Shown: piece after piece, positions 25,919 to 37,799 of the stretch
How positions within the stretch are numbered: position 1 is the stretch's first letter
How the letters are laid out: every line of letters starts with the position of its first letter
Source of the DNA: CAUZFZ01 sp963579025
Lineage (GTDB): Bacteria; Planctomycetota; Planctomycetia; Planctomycetales; Planctomycetaceae
Length of the DNA: 64,000 nucleotides
Assembly: GCA_963579025.1 (NCBI GenBank)
Contig: CAUZFZ010000012.1
Span: forward strand, 1 to 64,000
Direction: 5' to 3'
Made by a program: the position numbers and the translations under genes
Notes under the pieces: model-generated
Databases searched by the model: none
What the model saw: only the letters and a program-made list of their open reading frames with translations
Told to the model about the DNA's origin: nothing

Positions 25919-28900
25919 ATGAGTGATTCGTCGCGGTCTCTGAATGTTCGGCACAGTCGCGAAATCGATCGCTGCTGCGATCGTTTCGAAGCCGACTGGA
26001 GCGAAGAACGGCGACCAAATCTCGAATCGTACCTCGCGTCTGTGGATGCCACCGCGAAAGACGACTGCCTGAGTGCACTGCTGGAACTGGAAATCGAACT
26101 GCGCCGGAACGTTGGAGAAACACCTCAGCCAGAGGAGTACGTCGCGAGGTTCGAAAGCCAGCAGCACATCGTCCTCGCCGTGTTTCAACACAATCAGCCA
26201 GACGCGTCCGGCGCACCGGGCAGCAGTCTGCGTCCTCAGGATACGCTGGCTGAAACACCCGGCAGTGGGAAATCCTTTGGCAGGATCCCCAGCGAATTCG
26301 GGCGATATCGAATCGAACGTCAAATCGGACGTGGCGCCATGGGCCGTGTGTTTCTGGCTGAGGACACGGTGCTGGGGCGTCCCGTCGCACTGAAGATTCC
26401 CAGCCTGACCGGCCATGATGACGACAAACTCCTGGAGCGGTTTCGGCGTGAAGCGACCGCAGCGGCGGTGTTGAGGCATTCGAACATTTGTCCGACGTTC
26501 GACTTCGGTGAAGTGCGGGGGATGTATTACATCGCCATGGCATGGATCGACGGCGAGCCCATGTCGTCGATCATCGCCAGGGGCCACGACGACGACTCGG
26601 AGGATGTTGACGACGGTGCGGCACTTGGCGAGCAGCAGATTGTGCATTGGGTGAGAAGTCTCGCGCTGGCTTTCGCGGAAGCACACCGCAATGGCATCGT
26701 CCATCGTGACATCAAACCCGCGAATGTCATGATCGACACGCAGGGTGAGCCGATCGTGATGGACTTCGGCCTGGCCATGTCGACTCTGCCCAGCACCGAC
26801 GTGCGTCTGACACGGACAGGCATGCAGCTTGGTTCGCCCATCTACATGTCGCCGGAACAGGTTGACGGCGACACGGCACGTATCGGTCCACGGTCAGACA
26901 TCTACAGCCTTGGCGTGCTGTTCTACGAACTTCTGACGGGTCAGGTTCCATTCAATGGTCCCGTGGCCTCGGTGTTCGTGCAGGTCATCACACAACAACC
27001 AGCCCCACCGACGAGTTTACGCCCCAACGTGTCCGAGGAACTGGAATCTCTTTGCCTGCGGATGATGTCCAAACGCCCGGAAGGTCGTCCGGAATCCATG
27101 TCCGAAATTGCCGCGGTGCTGCAGGAATTCCAGGCGAGCAGAGCGGCACATGAATTCGACGCGATCAGGGATTCAACGAAGTCGGCTACGCAGCCGGACG
27201 CGGAGCCATCATCAAGTGTTGCCTTCGGGCTCCGCCCCGAAGAACTGAAGATCGTCCAGCATGATCATGAGGCCGAATTGCGAAACCTGATGGCGGACAT
27301 CAGCACCGCCCTGCGTGATCACACAACCGAAGGACTGCTGCCGAAGGTCGAATGCGTCCTTGAGCTTCAGCCCGACAATCCTGCGATGCTGCGTCTGAGG
27401 GATGGCATCCTCAAGAACCGTCTGACTCAGGAGCGAACACCGGACCCGGTGGTCAAAGCAGGCGGGACGAACGGGTGGCGTCGAATCCTCGCCGCTGTGA
27501 TACCGCCAAAGAAAAAGCGTGCGGACTCGAATCAGCAGCGCGACCATCAATCAACTGAGTTGCGATCATGGCTGCTCGAACACGGCATTGTTTCCGAGCC
27601 GCATGAGGTGCATCGATTTGAGATTCCACTGACCGATGGCGGTGACATTCCGGATGTCCATGCCTCCATGCTCGCGCAACTTCCAAACCTGCATTCCGTC
27701 ACGTTTGTGGGACCAAAGCTCAGATCGCTGTCCCGACTGGCACAATTCACCAGCCTGCAATCGCTGGATATTGGCGAGACACTGACCAGGGACGTGAGTC
27801 CACTTGCTCAACTGGCCAACCTGCAGGTGCTCAACCTGGGAGGGACCTGGGTCAGCGATGTGAGCCCGCTGGCCCGCCTCACCAGCCTTCACGCACTGTA
27901 CCTTTACGGCACAAGCGTGAGGGACGTGAGTCCGCTCATTGGACTCTCCAATCTGAAGAGGCTCGACCTGTGGGACACGAAAGTCCACGACTTGAGTCCA
28001 CTGTCTCAGCTCACGGGCCTGCAGAGACTCGACTTGTCCGGGACTCGGGTTAGCGACGTGAGCCCATTGTCTGGACTCAGAAACCTGATGACACTTGACC
28101 TGACGGGCACGCAGGTTACCGACTTGAGCCCACTGAGCGAGATCACACAACTGCGTATCATCGGCGCACCGACTCCAGCCGCGAGGGTGACGCCCGACCC
28201 GGAGGAAATGTGGGTTAGCTCAAGTAGTGCATGGGATGCCGCAACAGAAGCAAAGGTCGTCACCCTTCAGGGACACATCAACGCTGTGAACAGCGCGACA
28301 TTCAGTCCGGACGGGAGACTGCTGGCTTCGGCGAGTCATGACGGGACCGTGAAGGTGTGGGACGTGCGAACAGGGAGGGAGACACTCACTCTCGATGGGC
28401 ACACCAGCGATGTCAACAGCGTGGCATTCAGCCCGGACGGAATGCGGTTAGCCTCAGCGAGCGGAACTCACGGCGATGGCGAGGTGATCGAGTGGGACCT
28501 TGAAACAGGTCAGGAAAGTCTGTCGATCAAACGACACACCAGCGCCGTCACCAGCGTGACATACAGTCCGGATGGAACGCGGCTTGCCACGGCAAGTGGA
28601 ACTCTTGGGAATGGCACGGTGAAGATTTGGGACACCACCACTGGACGGGAAACATTGACGCTCGAAGGACATTCCGGCGGAGTGCTTAGTGTAATGTTCA
28701 GCCTCGATGGGACGCGCATCGCATCGGCGAGTAGTGACAAGACCGTGAGAGTCTGGGATACGGCCACTGGGCAGGAAACACGCACCATCAACGCACATTC
28801 CCACTATGTGCTCAGCGTGGCATTCAGCCCGGACGGGAAACGGCTGGCCACGGCGAGTCGGGACAAGTCGGTCAAGGTGTGGGACGCGGCCACCGGACAC

Positions 28901-29161
28901 AAGACGCTCACGCTGTTGGGGCACACGAGCATTGTCACGAGTGTCGTGTTCAGCCCGGACGGTGCGCGGCTGGCGTCGGCGAGTCGAGACAAAACGGTGA
29001 AGATCTGGAACACGGCCACGGGGCAGGAGACGCTCACGCTCAGTGGACACACCAATGATGTCACTTGCGTAGCCTTCAGTCCGGACGGGACGCGGCTGGC
29101 CTCGGCGAGTTGGGACAACACAGTAAACTTGTGGGATGCACTGCCGGCGGAGAAACGCTGA
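25919..29161 (+). CDS. Ser/Thr protein kinase with LRR and WD40 repeats (copy B)
   Basis: This 1080-residue protein is a close paralogue of the preceding kinase and arose by tandem duplication. Order: shared N-terminal domain (about 1-95), kinase domain with IGRGAMGRVFLAE, HRDIKPANVMID and MDFGLAM, linker, about seven 22-residue LRRs (TNLMTLDLTG type) and seven WD40 repeats. Kinase domain identity with copy A is very high, while linker, LRR and propeller surfaces differ more. The linker carries an extra basic stretch (PPKKKRADSNQQRDHQ). The upstream region and a remnant of the sigma gene were copied too. No membrane segment is present. It probably recognises a different partner from copy A, which is inference. 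Confidence 0.93.
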   Translation: MSDSSRSLNVRHSREIDRCCDRFEADWSEERRPNLESYLASVDATAKDDCLSALLELEIELRRNVGETPQPEEYVARFESQQHIVLAVFQHNQPDASGAPGSSLRPQDTLAETPGSGKSFGRIPSEFGRYRIERQIGRGAMGRVFLAEDTVLGRPVALKIPSLTGHDDDKLLERFRREATAAAVLRHSNICPTFDFGEVRGMYYIAMAWIDGEPMSSIIARGHDDDSEDVDDGAALGEQQIVHWVRSLALAFAEAHRNGIVHRDIKPANVMIDTQGEPIVMDFGLAMSTLPSTDVRLTRTGMQLGSPIYMSPEQVDGDTARIGPRSDIYSLGVLFYELLTGQVPFNGPVASVFVQVITQQPAPPTSLRPNVSEELESLCLRMMSKRPEGRPESMSEIAAVLQEFQASRAAHEFDAIRDSTKSATQPDAEPSSSVAFGLRPEELKIVQHDHEAELRNLMADISTALRDHTTEGLLPKVECVLELQPDNPAMLRLRDGILKNRLTQERTPDPVVKAGGTNGWRRILAAVIPPKKKRADSNQQRDHQSTELRSWLLEHGIVSEPHEVHRFEIPLTDGGDIPDVHASMLAQLPNLHSVTFVGPKLRSLSRLAQFTSLQSLDIGETLTRDVSPLAQLANLQVLNLGGTWVSDVSPLARLTSLHALYLYGTSVRDVSPLIGLSNLKRLDLWDTKVHDLSPLSQLTGLQRLDLSGTRVSDVSPLSGLRNLMTLDLTGTQVTDLSPLSEITQLRIIGAPTPAARVTPDPEEMWVSSSSAWDAATEAKVVTLQGHINAVNSATFSPDGRLLASASHDGTVKVWDVRTGRETLTLDGHTSDVNSVAFSPDGMRLASASGTHGDGEVIEWDLETGQESLSIKRHTSAVTSVTYSPDGTRLATASGTLGNGTVKIWDTTTGRETLTLEGHSGGVLSVMFSLDGTRIASASSDKTVRVWDTATGQETRTINAHSHYVLSVAFSPDGKRLATASRDKSVKVWDAATGHKTLTLLGHTSIVTSVVFSPDGARLASASRDKTVKIWNTATGQETLTLSGHTNDVTCVAFSPDGTRLASASWDNTVNLWDALPAEKR

Positions 29162-29223
29162 GCCGATCCGGCAGGAGCCTCATTTTCCTGTCATCTGACG
29201 CTCGCCTGTGCAGACTCGGATGG

Positions 29224-30552
29224 TCACTCGAAGCAGTACAACTTTGATTCGGATCGCAGCAGGACTGAGGATCGCAACACTGCCGGGGAAGCTCTCAGGT
29301 AGCCGTCAATGTGAGATGTCACCAGTTCCGCCGACTCCGATGATGCCTTGACCGCAGTGATGTCGCCCTCGTGACTGAAAAAGAACACGTGACCGCTGGC
29401 GAACACCGGTGATGCGGAATGATTACCACCAATGCGTTCCTGCCAGTGCGTCTTGCCGGTCAATGCGTCCAGGCAACTGGCGATCCCGTTATCGCTGATG
29501 ACAAACAGGAGATCATCGACCAGGACCGGCGACGGGTTCTTCGAGATCTGTCGCTTCTCTTTCCACACGACGTGTGACTTCGTCACATCGCCCTCGCCAT
29601 CGACGCGGATGGCCCACAGTTGTGGCAGACCGTAGCCCGTGCAGATATAGACCATGTCATGCCCGAAGACGGGCCGCGGGATATTGGAAAACCCGTCCCC
29701 GTGATCGACACGCCAGATTTCCTGTCCTGTCAGCGGCTCGTAAGAGATGACCCACTGAGATCCGGGGATGACGAGCTGATCGCGACCGGCGTGCTGAATG
29801 ACCAGCGGAGTCGAATAGGCTTTTCGGCGTTGACCGTCCTCGGCACGAAATGGAGGTCGGTGAGTTTTCCATACGGTGTCACCGGTGTGTTTGTTTAGCG
29901 CGATGACAAACTGCGTATCGATACCGTCGCAGACCAGCACCAGCAGGTCCTTGTGGATCACAGGTGAACTGCCCACACCCACGCTATAGAAGACGGGAAT
30001 GGTGCGCTGCCAGATGACTTCACACGTCCGTGCATCCAGACAGGCGGTGCCATTCATGCCGAAATGCACATACAGACGATCGCCTTCGACGACTGGCGTT
30101 GGTGAGGCGTAGGAGTTGCCCACGTGAATTGCTTCCGGCGATTCGACACTGGCAAATTCTGAATCCTGCAGCAAGCGACCGTTGGTGCGGTCGAGACTCA
30201 GGACTCGCAACGACACAGTGCCCGCCACTTGCCTGCGTACAAAATCCTTGCGTTCCAGCCGCGAGGACAGGACCTGTTGCTCAATCTGCTCGGGCGTGGG
30301 CTTTGATTCCACCGCCGTGGTCAGCCAGATGCGATGCCCCTGCACGACCGGCGACGAAAAGCCTTTCCCGGGAATCGCAGCGGTCCAGCGAACGTTTTCG
30401 GTCTCACTCCACGTCAATGGAATGACGGCATCGCGAACGACTCCCTGCCCGTCAGGACCTCGGAATTGCGGCCAGTCGTTAGCAGTGGACAACGCGTGGC
30501 CAGCGATCAGAACCAATGACGCAAGCGCAAGTGGTTTGCGGTGTAGTCTCAT
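29224..30552 (-). CDS. Exported PQQ-type beta-propeller protein
   Basis: This 442-residue protein has a signal peptide (LALASLVLIAGHALS) followed at once by NDWPQFRGPDGQG, the usual start of planctomycete PQQ-like propeller proteins. Repeats such as ALNKHTGDTVWKT, LTGQEIWRVDHG and ALTGKTHWQERIGG are beta-propeller blades of the quinoprotein dehydrogenase type. Enzymatic PQQ binding is not certain; many such proteins act as scaffolds or have unknown roles. The ATG at 30552 is chosen because the reading frame upstream runs into the palindrome at 30609-30741. It is the last gene on this strand before the kinase cluster. Confidence 0.87.
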   Translation of the reverse strand: MRLHRKPLALASLVLIAGHALSTANDWPQFRGPDGQGVVRDAVIPLTWSETENVRWTAAIPGKGFSSPVVQGHRIWLTTAVESKPTPEQIEQQVLSSRLERKDFVRRQVAGTVSLRVLSLDRTNGRLLQDSEFASVESPEAIHVGNSYASPTPVVEGDRLYVHFGMNGTACLDARTCEVIWQRTIPVFYSVGVGSSPVIHKDLLVLVCDGIDTQFVIALNKHTGDTVWKTHRPPFRAEDGQRRKAYSTPLVIQHAGRDQLVIPGSQWVISYEPLTGQEIWRVDHGDGFSNIPRPVFGHDMVYICTGYGLPQLWAIRVDGEGDVTKSHVVWKEKRQISKNPSPVLVDDLLFVISDNGIASCLDALTGKTHWQERIGGNHSASPVFASGHVFFFSHEGDITAVKASSESAELVTSHIDGYLRASPAVLRSSVLLRSESKLYCFE

Positions 30553-30608
30553 GATGTCGCCTTGCTTTCTGTGGCTCGCATCCAGGGCCGCTGCGGTAGC
30601 CGAAGTCA

Positions 30609-30741
30609 GTAGTTCCAGGTTTGGGAGTTTCGGGTGGCTGGGGTCGAGCGCCAGCGAGCCCCCAGTAGCTGCGATTCTGGGGGCTCGCTGGCGCTCGACC
30701 CCAGCCACCCTTCTCGCGAGCAGCCCAACTTGGAACTACTG
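30609..30741. repeat. Large perfect-stem palindrome between PQQ and mutS genes
   Basis: The arms 30632-30665 and 30677-30710 are 34 bp each, perfectly complementary, with an 11-base loop. They include GGGTGGCTGGGGTCGAGCGC on the left. Interrupted outer arms (AGTAGTTCCA on the left, TGGAACTACT on the right) extend the stem. One arm of the same family is at the very start of the window. It may act as a bidirectional terminator for mutS, but no T-run follows. Confidence 0.85.
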
Positions 30742-30767
30742 AGTTCGGCCACATCCATTAAATCAAA

Positions 30768-33446
<2,679 letters not shown>

Positions 33447-33612
33447 TCCAGGTGCAGTCGTCTCAGGCAGAGATGAGTTCCGTGTCCCGTGGGACGGGGG
33501 ATCCTGCCGAGGCGTATCCAGGTTGTCCACCGTAGGCGAGTCTCGCTCGTCGCAAAGCGATGTCGCGGCCTCGCGGTCGGCCGGCCTGAAACACGCTCCC
33601 CTCACCAGAGCG

Positions 33613-34650
33613 CTACAGGTCGTCACCAGCAATGACGCCGATCGCCTTCTTGAGAATGTCGCGTTCCAGCCGCAGTTGTTCGATGTCCGCTCGCAGCCGC
33701 GCCAATTCCGTTCGCTCCGCATCTGTCAGAGGCGCAGCTGTCCTCGGCGTCGGGAGAGGTACTTCCTGCGGTCGGGACTCGGTCGGTGCGAGCTCATTCC
33801 GAGAAGCGTCGGGAAATGTTGGTGCTGAGACGATTTCCGTCTGCTGCTGGGGCGCTTCGAGCACGACTGGCGTCGGCCCTTTGGTGGATGTGATCTGCGG
33901 GCGCCAGTCAGCACCGGTGCGTAGCTGGATGCCGTGAATGTCAGCACCGGCCTGGATCACGCTAGTGTTGTCGGTCGCCGGGGGGCTTGTGTCGGCCTGC
34001 CGCACATCGGACCAATGCGGTGGCAGCGCGTGTGGGTGAATGGCCATGTGCAACAACGCCGTTTGGGCAGCCAGTTCGGCGCGAGTCGTGTTCAACCAGA
34101 GATGCGCGTCCGTCAGAGTCGGTTTGTTCTGGACGGCGATCAGAAACCGTTGCTCGGCCTCCTGAATCTCTCCCAGTTCGAACAGGATGACTCCCAGGTT
34201 GTAGTGAGCCTCGGCAACTCCAAGTGCTTCGATGAACTGATCTTCGGACGCATCGATGTACCCCTCCAGCGCGAGTGTGATGGCCAGAATCGTACGCACG
34301 TGGCGGTTGTCCGGTTCAAGGTCCAGGGCCTCGAGCAGCGATTCGATGACCAGTCCAGGTTCACCGTTCTTGTGGTGTGCGTGGGCCGTTGACACGAGTT
34401 CCCGAACCTCAGGAGAACTCGATTCCATGTCCTGATCAGCCGGCGAGTCAAACCTGGCCTCCACGGCGTGATTCAGCGCCAGAATCTTCGAGTCGTCCGT
34501 GGCGGGCTGGTCCATCTCCTGGTGCGCTCGGCTGAGTACCTTCGGCGCGCAGCAATCCTGAACAGTGTGACGAATTGGAGAATTCGGCACGGCCTGACAT
34601 CCGGCGCACATAAGTGCGCAGCACGTAGCCAGTGCGTAGAGCAAGTTCAT
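33613..34650 (-). CDS. TPR-containing lipoprotein
   Basis: This 345-residue protein begins with a lipoprotein signal, MNLLYALATCCALMCAGC, so it is probably lipid-anchored. The middle contains tetratricopeptide-like helices (ALDLEPDNRHVRTILAITLA, AHYNLGVILFELGEIQEAEQ, RFLIAVQNKPTLTDAHLWL) for protein binding. The C-terminus has a proline- and threonine-rich linker and ends in a coiled-coil-like segment (ERTELARLRADIEQLRLERD). It lies upstream of mutS on the same strand with 166 bp between. The start at 34650 is chosen because it gives a clean lipobox. The binding partner is unknown. Confidence 0.8.
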   Translation of the reverse strand: MNLLYALATCCALMCAGCQAVPNSPIRHTVQDCCAPKVLSRAHQEMDQPATDDSKILALNHAVEARFDSPADQDMESSSPEVRELVSTAHAHHKNGEPGLVIESLLEALDLEPDNRHVRTILAITLALEGYIDASEDQFIEALGVAEAHYNLGVILFELGEIQEAEQRFLIAVQNKPTLTDAHLWLNTTRAELAAQTALLHMAIHPHALPPHWSDVRQADTSPPATDNTSVIQAGADIHGIQLRTGADWRPQITSTKGPTPVVLEAPQQQTEIVSAPTFPDASRNELAPTESRPQEVPLPTPRTAAPLTDAERTELARLRADIEQLRLERDILKKAIGVIAGDDL

Positions 34651-35377
34651 TCCAGGCAAACCGCACCTCCCTGTGCAGCCGTCGCCACGCAACGTATGTC
34701 GATTCGTTGCTCGCCCCGCTGTCATTCGCCCTTCGCGGCCGGCCACCGAACGACTGACGACGCGTCAACTCTTCTCCCTCGTTCGTGCCGAATCGACATA
34801 AAGATCGTTTGCCGTCCAACCATTCGCATCAGGCAAAGCTTCATTGAGGTGACTGCCTCCATTTCTGAGGCAGAGTAGATAATGCGGTTAGTTTGTGCGG
34901 GCCAGAACCGATCGTTATTCCAATGCTGCCGAGGGTACAGCAGCACGCTTGGTGCACATGCAGTTCGCAACGTCGCAACTTAATTTCAGCGGCCCGATCC
35001 GGGACGCTCGATCGCACCGACAGCAGCCTCTTGAGAAAACGAAGGTTTCCAGACCAGCCGTGCAGATCGGGAGGTGTCGTCCTGCGATTCGACTATTCCC
35101 CGGCTCCGCATTCATTCGACTTCGGGCCTGCGTCGAATCCTGAAACATGCACATTTCGAGGGTGTACCAGAAGCTGCGTTCAGATGTCTCGGAATCGAAC
35201 TGAATTCCTGCGAGTCAGTATGTCAGGGCCCGAGACCCTGAATGACGAAACTGGCTGGGGCTTCCAGCCACTTATTTCGGAGCAATCCGACGAGCAGACT
35301 GGTGGTCGATGTGCTGGCGACACCTGGCCAGGACACAACCGCCTGCCTGATCCCGAATCGTTCCTGTCGAGGTCACG
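34651..35377. other. Long intergenic region, no gene recognised
   Basis: These 727 bp lie between the divergent TPR lipoprotein and AAA ATPase genes. No convincing coding frame was found. It contains three short hairpins: CTGCCTC/GAGGCAG at 34853-34873, CAGGG/CCCTG at 35224-35240 and TGGCTGG/CCAGCCA at about 35252-35270. The last shares GGGGCTTCCAGC with the hairpin at about 36889-36935. Both divergent promoters presumably lie here but no clear boxes were seen. Confidence 0.5.
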
Positions 35378-36832
35378 ATGAGTCTGACTGAACAACCTTC
35401 TTCGAATGTTGATGCGAATACGGCAGCGGAATCGTGTGCGGTGAACCCAACCACAGCGGCTTGCCCGGTCGAAGGGGATCCCGAGGCGCGACTGAGTGCG
35501 GTTCTTGATCGCGTGAATCGCGTGCTTCTTGGCGAGGCCGCCGAAGAGCTGCTGGCGCAGGAAGTGCCTCAAGACAATGCGGCGGATGGTCCCTACGTAC
35601 CGGTTGCCCCGCGAACGTTGCAGGAGACGGGGTTGCTGGAGGGCGAGGTCTCGTCACTCGTTGTCAAGCTGCTCCTGCACATGGGAGCGATCAGTGGTGG
35701 CAAAGTCGCCGGGCACATCGGACTGACATTCTCGGTCATGTCGACACTGCTCAAGCAAATGAAGGATGATCAGCTTGTCGCCTACAAGGGTGCCGCTCCC
35801 GCTGGTGATTACGTTTATGAACTGACGTCCAAAGGACGCGAGCGTGCCGTCAGTTGCTCGGCCGCTTCCACATATTTTGGAGCGGCACCGGTTCCACTGC
35901 AGCAGTACATCGACAGCGTGACAGCGCAGTCACCCAAGCGCCGTCAGCCGACATACGCGGAGATACGCACGGCATTCGCGGACATTGATCTGCAGGAATC
36001 GCTCCTGGAGCGGATTGGCCAGGCGATCCATTCGGGACGCGGCATGTTTCTGTTTGGCTCGCCAGGAAACGGAAAGACCAGCATCGGTGAACGCGTTACG
36101 AAATCATTCGGTGATCACATCTGGATCCCCCGAGCCATCACCGCTTCGGGAGACATCATTCGCCTGTACGATCCCAACAGCCACCAGATCGTTGAACCGG
36201 GCGTGAATTCCACCAGCTATGACCAGCGTTGGGTCAAGATTCGTCGGCCGACTGTTGTTGTCGGTGGCGAACTGCAGATGGAAAACCTGGAAGTCCGTTA
36301 CATCAGCAAGACGGGCGTGGGTGAAGCTCCCGTGCAGCTCAAGAGTAATTGCGGAACACTGCTGATCGACGACTTCGGCCGCCAGCGAATGGGCACCGAC
36401 GAGTTGCTGAATCGCTGGATCGTCCCACTCGAACAGCATCACGACTATCTGCAACTGGCGAGCGGTCGGGTGATTAAAGTGCCGTTCGATCAGCTCATCA
36501 TCTTCTCGACCAATCTGGAACCAAGCGATCTGGTGGATGACGCCTTTCTGCGCCGTATTCCTTACAAGATCGAAGTGCAGGACCCCAGCATCGAGCAGTT
36601 TGTAAAGGTGTTTCTATCATCGGCCCAAACCATGGGCTTTGAATGTGATCCCGAACTGGTCGAGTATCTGCTCAATAATTATTACCTGCCCATGAATCGG
36701 CCCATGCGATTCTGTCAGCCTCGCGACCTGCTGCGACAGATGGAGAATCGCTGCACGTTGCTCGAACTGCCGAGAGTGGTGACAACCGAAGCACTGGATG
36801 CGGCCGTCGAGAATTACTTTTCGATCATGTAA
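35378..36832 (+). CDS. AAA-type ATPase with N-terminal winged-helix-like region
   Basis: This 484-residue protein has a long N-terminal region with a winged-helix-like segment (SSLVVKLLLHMGAISGGKVA, LTFSVMSTLLKQMKDDQLVAYK) at about 85-155. An AAA ATPase module follows: Walker A GSPGNGKTS at residues 227-235 and Walker B TLLIDDFGRQR. There is also an arginine-bearing RIPYKIEVQDP further on. No membrane segment is present. Similar ATPases are found in planctomycetes and some other bacteria, without an established function known to me. It stands alone, with the PilZ gene convergent downstream. Confidence 0.82.
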   Translation: MSLTEQPSSNVDANTAAESCAVNPTTAACPVEGDPEARLSAVLDRVNRVLLGEAAEELLAQEVPQDNAADGPYVPVAPRTLQETGLLEGEVSSLVVKLLLHMGAISGGKVAGHIGLTFSVMSTLLKQMKDDQLVAYKGAAPAGDYVYELTSKGRERAVSCSAASTYFGAAPVPLQQYIDSVTAQSPKRRQPTYAEIRTAFADIDLQESLLERIGQAIHSGRGMFLFGSPGNGKTSIGERVTKSFGDHIWIPRAITASGDIIRLYDPNSHQIVEPGVNSTSYDQRWVKIRRPTVVVGGELQMENLEVRYISKTGVGEAPVQLKSNCGTLLIDDFGRQRMGTDELLNRWIVPLEQHHDYLQLASGRVIKVPFDQLIIFSTNLEPSDLVDDAFLRRIPYKIEVQDPSIEQFVKVFLSSAQTMGFECDPELVEYLLNNYYLPMNRPMRFCQPRDLLRQMENRCTLLELPRVVTTEALDAAVENYFSIM

Positions 36833-36884
36833 TTCGTCGACACGCGAGAGTATTTTACCTGATTGCGTGGCCCGTATTTTCGTG

Positions 36885-36940
36885 GTTGGGGCTTCCAGCG
36901 GCAGCGATATCTCACGACGCCGGCTGGAAGCCACCGCCAT
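36885..36940. repeat. Hairpin between convergent genes
   Basis: GGGGCTTCCAGC (about 36889-36900) and GCTGGAAGCC (about 36923-36932) can form a stem with a loop of some 20 bases, between the converging AAA ATPase and PilZ genes. It could serve as a terminator, though it lacks a T-run. The motif recurs at about 35253-35270. Confidence 0.5.
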
Positions 36941-36980
36941 GAAATAGGTACACCGCTCTAAGCGACGACCGTTCGGACGT

Positions 36981-37799
36981 TTAGAATCGCTCGACCTGCT
37001 GTGAGTCCGCCTGGAGTCGATGCTGTTCCCAGGCAGGGGCGTCGTCGGTGTCCTGCGGCGTGTGCCAGTGAGTCATAGCGGTCATGCACACGAACGCGGA
37101 GACGGCACCGAAGGCATAATCACGGAGTCTGCACCAACGGGACTTTTGAATTGGCATCCGGTTCCCGCGGATCACATCGCAGACTTGCCGGTAAACGTCG
37201 TGATCAACAAACTCGCAACCAATCGCATACCCGCGTCGGGCTCGTGTGCAGGAGCGTACATGAGCAAGAACCGCCCAAGGCTCAGTCGGACTATCGACCG
37301 AGATCATGACACGCCAGTCAACTTCCAGAGGCTCGGGCGAAACCATACCGAGTCCGTTGGTTGAGATGTTGGCAATGCGCACGTCCATCTGGTGGCGCGA
37401 TGTTTCGAGTCGAGCAGTTGCGTGAATCGAAACTTTTACGCGATTCGACCGCCGCCGTTCGATAATCGTGGCATTGGCCAACGAATCGATCGTGCTGTCA
37501 CTCAGCGGTTCTGTGAAGCGAATTCCGGTGTGCCACAGGAGATCGCGGGTGAGCGCCGTCCAGCACACCGTGGCCGAGCGTTGTTCACTGATCCCAATTG
37601 CATCGACATGCAGACCGACATTGAGCTGTTCGCCGACGGCGACGGGACTGCGGAGAGCCAGTCTCGCTCCCTCCACTGAGAGGTCGACGACACGGCCATC
37701 GTACGTCTCGTCAGTTTTCTCGCGTCGCACGTCTGCCGAAAAGTGCTTGCCGTCGCACGTCGTGAATCGGTGGTGTTGCCGCTGACCGGTCGGTGTCAT
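36981..37799 (-). CDS. Tandem PilZ-domain protein with C-terminal membrane segment
   Basis: This 272-residue protein has two PilZ-type domains, which can bind cyclic di-GMP. The first (about residues 8-105) has RHHRF-type basic residues near the start and VVDLSVEGARLAL. The second (about 112-215) has RRRSNRVKVS and IANISTNGLGMVS. The RxxxR and D/NxSxxG motif pair is therefore present in both. A hydrophobic segment near residues 232-245 (AFGAVSAFVCMTAMTH) suggests a membrane anchor. It converges with the AAA ATPase gene. This is a candidate receiver of cyclic di-GMP, together with the MshEN protein at 16979. Confidence 0.8.
   Translation of the reverse strand: MTPTGQRQHHRFTTCDGKHFSADVRREKTDETYDGRVVDLSVEGARLALRSPVAVGEQLNVGLHVDAIGISEQRSATVCWTALTRDLLWHTGIRFTEPLSDSTIDSLANATIIERRRSNRVKVSIHATARLETSRHQMDVRIANISTNGLGMVSPEPLEVDWRVMISVDSPTEPWAVLAHVRSCTRARRGYAIGCEFVDHDVYRQVCDVIRGNRMPIQKSRWCRLRDYAFGAVSAFVCMTAMTHWHTPQDTDDAPAWEQHRLQADSQQVERF

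Noticed and set aside
22569..29161. Anti-phage system built from LRR/WD40 kinases
   Set aside because: There is no NTPase (STAND) domain, nuclease or membrane effector. The neighbourhood is signalling and not a defence island.
34893..35381. A 162-residue open frame upstream of the AAA ATPase gene
   Set aside because: Its sequence has no recognisable domain, is rich in Cys/Arg/Ser by chance, and overlaps the ATPase start.
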